This document shows positions 1 through 5,994 of a stretch of 8,484 nt of DNA, piece after piece. A program made the translations under genes and the position numbers. The stretch is from UBA8904 sp035448625 (GTDB taxonomy: Bacteria; Desulfobacterota; Syntrophia; Syntrophales; Smithellaceae), in the NCBI GenBank assembly GCA_035448625.1, contig DAOTJI010000093.1, forward strand, positions 1 to 8,484, given 5' to 3'. Position 1 is the first letter of the stretch; each line of letters begins with the position of its first letter. A model generated the notes under the pieces. It saw nothing but the letters and a program-made list of their open reading frames with translations, did no database searches and was not told where the DNA came from.

Positions 1-13
1 TTCTGGAGGCGTC

Positions 14-829
14 ATGAAGACTTTAAAAAGAAAAATTGCCCTGGTGACAGGGGCGGCGATGGGCATGGGCAGAAGCTTATCGGAAGATCTGCTCAGGGAA
101 GAATGTGCGGTCGTTCTGGTTGACGTCAACAAGACGGAGCTCGCGAAAACGGAAAAAGAGCTGTCCGCAATCGGAAAATGCATCTCCTATCCTTGCGACG
201 TTTCCGACCGCAAAGCCGTCTATCGCCTTGCGGATCAGGTCAAAAACGAATTCGGCCCGGTGGATATACTGGTCAACAATGCCGGGATCGTCAGGGCGCA
301 GGAACTGGTCGATCTCAGCGATGACGCCATTGAAAAAACCATCAACATCAACCTGACCGCCCAGTTCTGGACCTGCAAAGCATTTCTGCCCGATATGATC
401 AAAAAAGGAGAGGGGCATATCGTTAATTTCGCGTCCGCCGGCGGAATCCTCGCCATCCCCAATCTCTCCGCCTACTGCGCCAGCAAATTCGGCGTGGTGG
501 GCTTTTCCGACGCACTGCGCCAGGAGATGAAAAAGCACGGGTACCGTATCGGCGTCACCTATGTCTGCCCCAACACCGTCAATACCGGGATGTTTGAGGG
601 ATCAAAAATGGTGGCCGGCACGAAGATGCTCAACGCTTCCGACGTGACCCAAAAAGTCATCAAAGCCATCAAAAGCAATAAGGCGATGGTCGCCGTGCCG
701 AATTTTCCCGTAAAAATTCTGACCCCCCTGACCAAGTTGCTTTTCCCCATTCCTGCAATGGATTGGTTGAACAGAATCATGGGCATGGACACATGCAACG
801 ACACATGGAAAGGACGAGGCTGTTCATAA
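14..829 (+). CDS. Short-chain dehydrogenase/reductase, SDR16C (retinol dehydrogenase-like)
   Basis: This 271-residue classical SDR is predicted to oxidise or reduce an alcohol/carbonyl with a nicotinamide cofactor. Visible motifs are the Rossmann glycine motif TGAAMGMG (residues 12-19), Asp37 at the end of the second strand (favouring NAD(H) over NADP(H)), NNAG (88-91), and the catalytic set Asn113, Ser141, Tyr154 and Lys158 (YCASK). The substrate-loop sequence NTGMFEG near residue 195 and the overall length resemble the RDH10/DHRS3/SDR16C group, which acts on retinoids and other hydrophobic alcohols; the substrate here is inference. The C-terminal third is hydrophobic (PVKILTPLTKLLFPIPAMDWL), consistent with membrane association. 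The ATG is preceded by GGAGG at 5-9. The stop lies 19 bases before the next gene, so the two are probably co-transcribed. The SDR assignment is very secure and the subfamily moderate. Confidence 0.93.
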   Translation: MKTLKRKIALVTGAAMGMGRSLSEDLLREECAVVLVDVNKTELAKTEKELSAIGKCISYPCDVSDRKAVYRLADQVKNEFGPVDILVNNAGIVRAQELVDLSDDAIEKTININLTAQFWTCKAFLPDMIKKGEGHIVNFASAGGILAIPNLSAYCASKFGVVGFSDALRQEMKKHGYRIGVTYVCPNTVNTGMFEGSKMVAGTKMLNASDVTQKVIKAIKSNKAMVAVPNFPVKILTPLTKLLFPIPAMDWLNRIMGMDTCNDTWKGRGCS

Positions 830-848
830 ATCAATTTTGGAGAGTGCC

Positions 849-1496
849 ATGAAAGCGTTGAAAACGATTTTCATCATCGCCGGGGTCTTGATCGCGCTGA
901 GCGTAGGGCTGACGGGAATCAACATTTTGCAGAAGGGCGGCCCCTATGACGGAAGAAGTCTGGAAATCATTCTGGGGGTTGCGCCTGAAAAAGCGACCGT
1001 TGACGATATCCGGAAACTGAGCAAGTCGGAGGTATTCCAACTTTTCTACGCGGCACCGGCACCTGCCTTTGCGGAGCTTAAAGGCGAGTATGACGCCCTG
1101 ACCGTGGATGTCGGCATCATGGCGTCCGGCGCGGCCTTTTACACCCATCATTTTTTCGGCCCGGGCCGCTGGACAGGCAAGGCTTTTTATCCGGCGGAAA
1201 AAGACAGGGGATATGGATACAATCTGTTTCAGGACACCGGCGGCAAAATGTTCAGGACCCGCAAAATGGATACCTCCATCGGACCGTCGGATTATGACGG
1301 AAAGCCTTCCTTCAAACTCAATTACCGCGCGTACAATTCCGGCACCGTAAATTCCATGCGCGATGAGCTTCGCAAAATAAACGATCGTCTGTTGATCGGC
1401 CTGGGATACATGGATCTGGGCGGCGGGAAAATCAATCCGGCCCCGTTTGTTCTAGTGGGTCGGGCGAAGGACTGGGTGGGTATCGACCCCCCGTAA
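849..1496 (+). CDS. Membrane-anchored protein of unknown function
   Basis: I do not recognise a named family for this 215-residue product. Residues 1-26 form a basic start followed by a hydrophobic stretch (IFIIAGVLIALSVGL), read as a signal anchor or uncleaved signal, so the rest should face the periplasm. The body contains ELKGEYDALTVDVG (76-89), RWTGKAFYP (107-115), a GYNLF segment near 123, and a C-terminal MRDELRKIN...LLIGLGYMDLGGG (170-193) ending in PFVLVGR. The order 'G-E-[WY] ... W-x-G-K-x-F ... R-D-E-x-R ... G-x-G-x-x-D ... F-x-L' faintly resembles GXWXG/DUF4334-type small beta-barrel proteins, which is only a hint of a lipocalin-like ligand-binding fold. An in-frame TTG at 837 would add four residues, but ATG 849 sits at proper distance from TTGGAGAG (837-844), so it is preferred. 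It lies between two redox enzyme genes and may bind or deliver their hydrophobic substrate. Confidence 0.8.
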   Translation: MKALKTIFIIAGVLIALSVGLTGINILQKGGPYDGRSLEIILGVAPEKATVDDIRKLSKSEVFQLFYAAPAPAFAELKGEYDALTVDVGIMASGAAFYTHHFFGPGRWTGKAFYPAEKDRGYGYNLFQDTGGKMFRTRKMDTSIGPSDYDGKPSFKLNYRAYNSGTVNSMRDELRKINDRLLIGLGYMDLGGGKINPAPFVLVGRAKDWVGIDPP

Positions 1497-1550
1497 CAGG
1501 ACCCCGGGGTAATGCGACGGCCGGATCGATCGGATCTCTTTCAGACAAAC

Positions 1551-1580
1551 TTGACAAGCCCTATATTTCATGGAAGGATC
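1551..1580 (+). promoter_or_regulatory. Possible sigma-70 promoter ahead of the flavoenzyme gene
   Basis: A perfect -35 hexamer TTGACA lies at 1551-1556, inside the 112-base gap between the small membrane protein and the FAD oxidoreductase. At the expected 17-base spacing the -10 region (about 1574-1579, AAGGAT) is a poor match, so this may be a weak, activator-dependent or purely coincidental site. If real, the flavoenzyme could be transcribed independently of the two upstream genes. Confidence 0.22.
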
Positions 1581-1608
1581 TACGGCAAACCCTTTCAGGA
1601 GAAATGCG

Positions 1609-3240
1609 ATGAATTTGAAAAATCTGATGCAAAAAACTTTTTGGTTGATGATTCTGCCGGCTTGCCTGTTCCTGGCCGCCGGCGTTTGCTTCGCAAAGAA
1701 TCCGGCGGAGAAAAAAACAGACTATGATGTGATTGTCATCGGCGCCGGAATGGGCGGACTTTCCGCCGCCGCGCACCTGGCCGTAAAAGGGCAAAAAGTA
1801 TTGGTCCTGGAAAAGCACTTTGTGGTGGGCGGCAGCACATCCAAATTCACCCGCGGCGAATTTACTTTTGACACCGCACTGCATGAAATGGCCGGCGGCG
1901 GCCCCGGCAAGATGGACCGAGGCCTGTACCAACTGCTCAAGGCCACCGGCGTCGATAAAAAAGCTCAGCTGTATGAAGTCCCGCACTTTTACCGATCTGT
2001 TTTTCCCGGTGTGGACATCACGCTTCCTCCAAACTGGCCGGGGTTTAAAAGTGAATTGAAAAAGAAATGGCCGGAGGAATCGGAAGGCATAGAAAAATTC
2101 CATGTTCTCTGCGCCGGCCTGTATGGGGACATCATGGAACTGCGGGACCTCTTCCGCCAAGGCAGCGTGAGCAGCGCATTCACGCAGATTCTGGTGCCCC
2201 TCCGGCAGCCGACATTTTTTCGCTGGAAAGATCGCACGGTAAAAGATCTGATGGATCAATGCTTTAAAAACGAAGATCTCAAGGCGGTGGTCTCACAGTT
2301 ATGGGTTTACTACGGTGCGCCGGTGGACAAGGAATCTGCTCTCATTTTCATGGCGGCCACCGAAAGCTACCTGACCGATGGCGCCTGGCATATCAAAGGC
2401 ACGTCTCAGGCGTTGGCCGACGGTTATGCGGCCCGCATCCGCGAGCTGGGCGGCACGGTCAAAACCAACGCTCTGGTGACGAAAATCCTGCTGGAAAACG
2501 GCCGGGCAACCGGCGTCCGGACGGCGGACGGCAAAACCTATACCGCCCGATATATTGTGGCCAATACCGATCCCTATCAGCTGGCCGACCAGCTGATCGG
2601 CAGGGAAAATCTTCCGGCCAAGTATCTGGAGAAAATCGATTCGTTGAAGCCCGCCAATTCCCTGTTTGGCGTGTATCTGGGCCTGAATATCGACCTGAAA
2701 GCCTTGGGCTACAATGATACGGAAATCTTCTATAACTCCTACCGGGACAGCATGAAGAACTACGAGGCCATGATGAAGGGCGACTTCGAAAAAGGAGCCG
2801 TGGCCATTACGATCTATACGAATCTGGGCGATCCCGTCTATGCACCGCAAGGCAAATCCGTGGTCAAGCTGGACGCCTATTCCGACATCTCCGTGTGGCC
2901 GAAAGACCGGGCGGAGTATAAAAAGCTGAAGGAACAAAAGATCGACGAGCTCATTGCCCTGGCCGCCCGGGTGATCCCCGAGCTCAAGGACCCTAAAAAC
3001 ATTATCGTCAAGGAAGGCTACACGCCGAGAACCATTGAACGCTTCACGATGAACAAAGGCGGCGTGGTGTACGGCTTTTATTTGTCGCCGGATCAGTGGC
3101 AGAAGGTCCCCAACAGCACGCCGGTTGAAAATGTATTCATCACCAGCAACTGGACACAGGCGTGGCACGGCGTAGGCTCCGGTCAGGTCAACGGCTGGCG
3201 GGCGGCGCGTCTGATTCTGGATCGGGAAGGCATCGAGTAA
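1609..3240 (+). CDS. Phytoene desaturase/retinol saturase-family FAD oxidoreductase with signal peptide
   Basis: This is a 543-residue flavoprotein of the CrtI/RetSat/amine-oxidase superfamily, which reduces, desaturates or isomerises polyene and other isoprenoid lipids. The dinucleotide-binding motif is DYDVIVIGAGMGGLSAA (38-54), with ribose-binding Glu68 in VLVLEKH and the family's second glycine motif VVGGSTSKF, followed by FDTALHEM. The centre has the typical 'ALADGYAARIRELGGTVKTNALVTKI' region, and the C-terminus has VENVFITSNWTQAWHGVGSG then NGWRAARLIL, the closing FAD-binding motif. Residues 1-29 form a Sec-type signal peptide (basic start, long hydrophobic core, cleavage probably after CFA), which is unusual for a FAD enzyme. 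ATG 1609 is chosen because AGGAGA (1597-1602) stands six bases upstream and the signal peptide begins there; ATG 1570 would add 13 residues in front of the signal without a ribosome site. With the SDR upstream it suggests a lipid redox pathway; the exact substrate is unknown. Confidence 0.9.
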   Translation: MNLKNLMQKTFWLMILPACLFLAAGVCFAKNPAEKKTDYDVIVIGAGMGGLSAAAHLAVKGQKVLVLEKHFVVGGSTSKFTRGEFTFDTALHEMAGGGPGKMDRGLYQLLKATGVDKKAQLYEVPHFYRSVFPGVDITLPPNWPGFKSELKKKWPEESEGIEKFHVLCAGLYGDIMELRDLFRQGSVSSAFTQILVPLRQPTFFRWKDRTVKDLMDQCFKNEDLKAVVSQLWVYYGAPVDKESALIFMAATESYLTDGAWHIKGTSQALADGYAARIRELGGTVKTNALVTKILLENGRATGVRTADGKTYTARYIVANTDPYQLADQLIGRENLPAKYLEKIDSLKPANSLFGVYLGLNIDLKALGYNDTEIFYNSYRDSMKNYEAMMKGDFEKGAVAITIYTNLGDPVYAPQGKSVVKLDAYSDISVWPKDRAEYKKLKEQKIDELIALAARVIPELKDPKNIIVKEGYTPRTIERFTMNKGGVVYGFYLSPDQWQKVPNSTPVENVFITSNWTQAWHGVGSGQVNGWRAARLILDREGIE

Positions 3241-3252
3241 ACCTGAAGACGG

Positions 3253-3298
3253 CCGAGCGGGCACCGCGGAGGTGGAAATTTCCGCGGCCCCGCCTCGG
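3253..3298 (+). other. Strong GC-rich hairpin downstream of flavoenzyme gene
   Basis: Thirteen bases after the flavoenzyme stop, the RNA can fold into a long stem. The inner stem is seven perfect pairs (3264-3270 with 3281-3287) around a ten-base loop. The outer stem is nine pairs (3253-3261 with 3289-3298) with one bulged C at 3293 and a small 2x1 internal loop between the stems. No U-run follows, so it is not a textbook intrinsic terminator. It may limit read-through, protect the 3' end of the upstream message, or set the level of the ferritin-like gene that starts 75 bases later. Confidence 0.45.
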
Positions 3299-3373
3299 TG
3301 AAATGATCCGGCAGTCGTTCGGTGCGATGCCCGGCGACGGCCGAAGACGGCAAAGTCAGGGAGGGAAACGGCG

Positions 3374-3850
3374 ATGCTGAAGGATTATCAGCAAACCATA
3401 CTGGAGCTTCTGGCACAGCTCGAACTGAACATGCGGGATCTCTACCTGCTTTTCGCCGAACGATTCCCCAAATATGGCGACCTTTGGTCGTCCGTCTCAC
3501 TCCAGGAAAACAACCACGCGGACGGAATAAAAAAATTGCGCCTTCTGGCCGGCGAAGACCGCGTTCTGTTCGATGAAAAAACGACCAAAACCTACACGGT
3601 CAAAATGTTCATCTCCAGCATTCAGGAAGCCCTGACGAGGACGAAATCGGGTAAAATGACCCTGATCAACGCTCTGTCGGTCAGTCATGATTTCGAACAG
3701 GCCATTCTTGAAAAAGGATTTTACAATTTTTTTTCCGGACAGGACGATGAAACCAGAACGCTGATCCGGCAGATCAAAGAAGAAACGCTCGATCATCAAA
3801 TGAAAATGAAAAACGCCTGGGAACAAGAAAGAAAATCGTCCCCTTCTTAG
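3374..3850 (+). CDS. Ferritin/rubrerythrin-like four-helix protein
   Basis: This soluble 158-residue protein is predicted to be almost wholly helical. Spaced carboxylate/histidine residues match a ferritin-like di-iron site: Glu17 in helix 1 (LELNMRDLY), E45-N-N-H48 in helix 2, Glu108 in helix 3 (SHDFEQAILEK), and E136-E137...H141 in helix 4 (KEETLDHQMKM). Family members bind iron and act in peroxide reduction, iron handling or oxidation chemistry. In helix 4 the Glu-His spacing is EX3H or EX4H rather than the usual EX2H, so the metal site may be altered. No rubredoxin-like CxxC domain is present, so an electron donor would have to be separate. The ATG has a good ribosome site (CAGGGAGGG, 3358-3366). 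The 133-base gap and hairpin upstream suggest it is partly uncoupled from the three genes before it. Confidence is good for the fold and low for the exact role. Confidence 0.82.
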   Translation: MLKDYQQTILELLAQLELNMRDLYLLFAERFPKYGDLWSSVSLQENNHADGIKKLRLLAGEDRVLFDEKTTKTYTVKMFISSIQEALTRTKSGKMTLINALSVSHDFEQAILEKGFYNFFSGQDDETRTLIRQIKEETLDHQMKMKNAWEQERKSSPS

Positions 3851-4077
3851 ACGGTGTCCTGATCAAAGTGCCGGACCGGTGCGATCGCGCCCGACCCGGC
3901 GTTGTCCCATCTCTGTCCGGTCCTGCGGTTTGTTTTGGCCCAACGAAAGAGAAGCCCGCAGCCAAAGCGACCTTCTTTCCAGGCCCGGGAAAACCTCGCT
4001 GCCGAACCGTGAAGCCTCCGGCAAAGACATCTCTGCACCCTGTTCAGAAAAGCGCTTTACCTCCCGGCGAATCTGAA
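3851..4077. other. Convergent intergenic region, no gene recognised
   Basis: These 227 bases separate the stops of the + strand ferritin-like gene and the - strand urea transporter-sirtuin gene. Short open frames cross it on both strands but none has a ribosome site or recognisable protein pattern. An imperfect hairpin can form at 3870-3900 (outer pairs GCCGG/CCGGC, inner GGTGC/GCGCC), and a ten-base perfect palindrome AAAGCGCTTT lies at 4049-4058. Neither is followed by a U-run on either strand, so termination here, if intrinsic, is not of the classical type. Confidence 0.5.
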
Positions 4078-5994
4078 TCAGTTTCCCTTTTTGACCTGAC
4101 GGAGAAATTTCCTGAAGAATTTTCCCGTTGAACATTGGACAAACCATTTAGACAGATGATTCTGGGAGGTCGGTGTGGAATTGATGATCATGATGGGAAT
4201 GCCCTTCTTCCAGGCCATGGCCGGAATGGAAGCCACGGGTTCCACCTGCAGACTGGTCCCCATAATGATCAGCAAATCGGAGGAAAGAATTTTGGACAGA
4301 GCGTGCTCAAACAGAGCTTTGTCCAGCTCCTCACCCATGAGCACCGTTGCCGGCTTCAGCAAACCATAACAGGTGTAGCAGTAAGGAATGTAAATTCCGG
4401 CGGTGAACATCGCTTCGACATCCTGCCGGTTGCCGAGAGCTCCGCAGTTCAAGCAACGGACTTGATGCTCTGTGCCGTGAATTTCTATGACTTTTTCCGG
4501 ACTCAACCCCGCTTTTTGAAAAAGCCCGTCCACATTTTGCGTGACAATACAGGAAAGGCGCTTTTGATCGTCCAGCCATTTTGCGGCCCGGTGAGTGGGA
4601 TTTACTTTGGAACGCAGAATCATGTGATAAAATTGCCGCTCCATGGCCCAGTAGCGCGCCCGGACGTCTTCCCGGGCGAGAAAGTTTTGATAGGTAAAAT
4701 CTTCCGCTCCGAATTTCCTCCAGAAATCATAATGGCCGCGAAAGTCCGGAATGCCGGATTCCGTGCTGGTGCCTGCGCCGGACAGAATAACAATTTTCTC
4801 CGCACCATCCACCATTTCTCTGAACCTGAGAATTTCTTTCCGGTTCGGCCTGAAAAACCGGGAAGGATGCAGAAGCAGTTGTACGACCGTTTCCGGCGTC
4901 CTCACGGCGGCGCGCGGCAATATATAATTTTTATGCCAGTGAATGATTTTTTCGGGCGTGGTGATCACCTCGAGGGGAACCGGATAAAGTCCGGCCGCCT
5001 GCGAATTCATTTTTTTCAGCACGGTTAAAACCGCGAGAATGGTCAAATTAAACGGCAGCGTCAGAAAAGGAAAATTGAGAAGACCGAAAAGCTGAACCAG
5101 GAAGAGCCAAAAAACACAACAGAGGGCAAGGCCGGCAAAGGTGAAGAGAAAAGCCTGCCCGTTGGCAACCAGGAAAACCCCCAGCAGGCCGATGGAAACG
5201 GGGATGGCGTTGAAGCCGATAAACAGGTCGGAAGTGTACAATACCCCGGCTGTGGCGGGCAGCATTTTGGTGATGACGTAGCCGCCCGCAGCACCCAGCA
5301 GAGCCGCAAAAGCGCTGAGGCGGGAATGGATCAAAATGCCGGTGAAAATCAACAACCAGGCGATGACGTGCGGAGGCGTCGCTAGCCCGGGCAAAAGGTT
5401 TTTCAAAACGCCTTCCACGGGGATCAAAGGCTCGGGAGAGTAACCCCCCATCATGTACATAGCGGGTGCCGGAATCAGCCTTGCATTGTACACCAGCCAG
5501 TAAACGATCAACAGCGAAGTAATCAACGCGATCACGGACGGCAGGCTCATGACCGGCAGGTTAAACCGCCCCATGGACAGCTTGTTCATCAGGAAAGATT
5601 GCACCAGGTAAACGATGACGGCCATCACGACCAGCAGCAGGACGGACACGATGGAAACGGTAAAATACCAGCTCCAGAAAATGCCGAGCAGCGCTCCATT
5701 GAAGCCGAAGATGCCCTGCCGGATAAAACGCCTCTCGGCCTTGAAGGCATACGCGGACAAAGACGCGACGACAATGCCGATCAACGAAAAGAATACCGTG
5801 CTGCGGGAAATGGTCGCGAGCGCGAGCAGGAGAAAAAGTCCGGAAGCCGCACGGGTGGCGAATACGACTTGTCCGTAAGAGCACAGCACAACCACCGCCC
5901 CCTGAAGCGCTTTCGGTCCGCCGTCCGACGCCTTGATCCGGCCCGCCGCTTCCTCCCGAACGCTCTTGAGTTTATCTCTTAGTTTTGGGAGCAT
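4078..5994 (-). CDS. Urea transporter-sirtuin (Sir2) fusion protein
   Basis: One uninterrupted 638-residue frame joins two complete domains. Residues ~27-330 form a urea-transporter (UT) channel with internal duplication: half one has GIFGFNGALLG (94-104) and LPVMSLPS (146-153); half two has LFIGFNAIPVSIG (257-269) and FPFLTLPF (308-315). The last octets of each half match the UT signature LPxxTxPF. Residues ~385-638 are a sirtuin with GAGTSTESGIPDFRG (406-420), TQNVDGL (485-491), catalytic His506 in EIHGTE, zinc cysteines 514/517/539/542, and GTSLQVEP (579-586). Sirtuins remove acyl groups from lysine using NAD+. UT termini are cytoplasmic in known structures, so the sirtuin would lie in the cytosol with NAD. 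ATG 5994 lies inside the upstream decarboxylase gene (23-base overlap) with no clear ribosome site, pointing to translational coupling. Domain calls are very secure. The function of the fusion is unknown. Confidence 0.95.
   Translation of the reverse strand: MLPKLRDKLKSVREEAAGRIKASDGGPKALQGAVVVLCSYGQVVFATRAASGLFLLLALATISRSTVFFSLIGIVVASLSAYAFKAERRFIRQGIFGFNGALLGIFWSWYFTVSIVSVLLLVVMAVIVYLVQSFLMNKLSMGRFNLPVMSLPSVIALITSLLIVYWLVYNARLIPAPAMYMMGGYSPEPLIPVEGVLKNLLPGLATPPHVIAWLLIFTGILIHSRLSAFAALLGAAGGYVITKMLPATAGVLYTSDLFIGFNAIPVSIGLLGVFLVANGQAFLFTFAGLALCCVFWLFLVQLFGLLNFPFLTLPFNLTILAVLTVLKKMNSQAAGLYPVPLEVITTPEKIIHWHKNYILPRAAVRTPETVVQLLLHPSRFFRPNRKEILRFREMVDGAEKIVILSGAGTSTESGIPDFRGHYDFWRKFGAEDFTYQNFLAREDVRARYWAMERQFYHMILRSKVNPTHRAAKWLDDQKRLSCIVTQNVDGLFQKAGLSPEKVIEIHGTEHQVRCLNCGALGNRQDVEAMFTAGIYIPYCYTCYGLLKPATVLMGEELDKALFEHALSKILSSDLLIIMGTSLQVEPVASIPAMAWKKGIPIMIINSTPTSQNHLSKWFVQCSTGKFFRKFLRQVKKGN
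4081..4842 (-). other. Sirtuin domain of the fusion (residues ~385-638)
   Basis: This part encodes a full-length catalytic sirtuin of about 254 residues. The NAD-binding GAG and PDFRG motifs, the TQNVDG loop, the HG catalytic histidine, four zinc cysteines in two CxxC pairs, and the GTSLxVxP and IIN NAD-contact motifs are all intact, so it should be an active NAD-dependent deacylase. The substrate-side sequence PATVLMGEEL has Met where many sirtuins have Phe (FGE), which may affect acyl preference. Confidence 0.92.
5005..5916 (-). other. Urea-transporter domain of the fusion (residues ~27-330)
   Basis: About ten hydrophobic segments are arranged in two homologous halves, as in bacterial urea channels such as the Desulfovibrio vulgaris protein. 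The opening QGAVVVLCSYGQVVFATRAASGLF and the GFNG/GFNA loops in each half are typical. The first-half signature ends in Ser rather than Phe and has Ser in place of Thr (LPVMSLPS), so selectivity might differ from urea. A linker of roughly 54 residues, basic and Pro-containing, connects it to the sirtuin. Confidence 0.88.

Noticed and set aside
837..848. TTG start for the small membrane protein
   Set aside because: The TTGG belongs to the ribosome site of ATG 849; the extension adds only four residues.
1501..1510. ACCCCGGGGT perfect palindrome just after the small gene's stop
   Set aside because: It has no room for a hairpin loop and no U-run, so it is not a convincing terminator.
1570..1608. 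Upstream ATG for the flavoenzyme
   Set aside because: It would place 13 polar residues before the signal peptide and has no Shine-Dalgarno sequence, whereas ATG 1609 has AGGAGA six bases upstream.
1609..1695. Lipoprotein signal (LPAC or AGVC as lipobox) on the flavoenzyme
   Set aside because: LPAC lies mid-way in the hydrophobic core and AGVC does not fit the lipobox pattern; ordinary cleavage after CFA fits better.
2299..3264. 321-residue open frame on the - strand opposite the flavoenzyme
   Set aside because: It is antisense to a gene with clear family motifs and has no ribosome site or protein pattern.
3881..3888. GCGATCGC octamer (HIP1-like palindrome)
   Set aside because: It is a single copy in GC-rich DNA, with no sign of the repeated distribution seen in cyanobacteria.
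4135..5028. 297-residue open frame on the + strand opposite the sirtuin domain
   Set aside because: It is antisense to an intact sirtuin; no domain pattern is visible.
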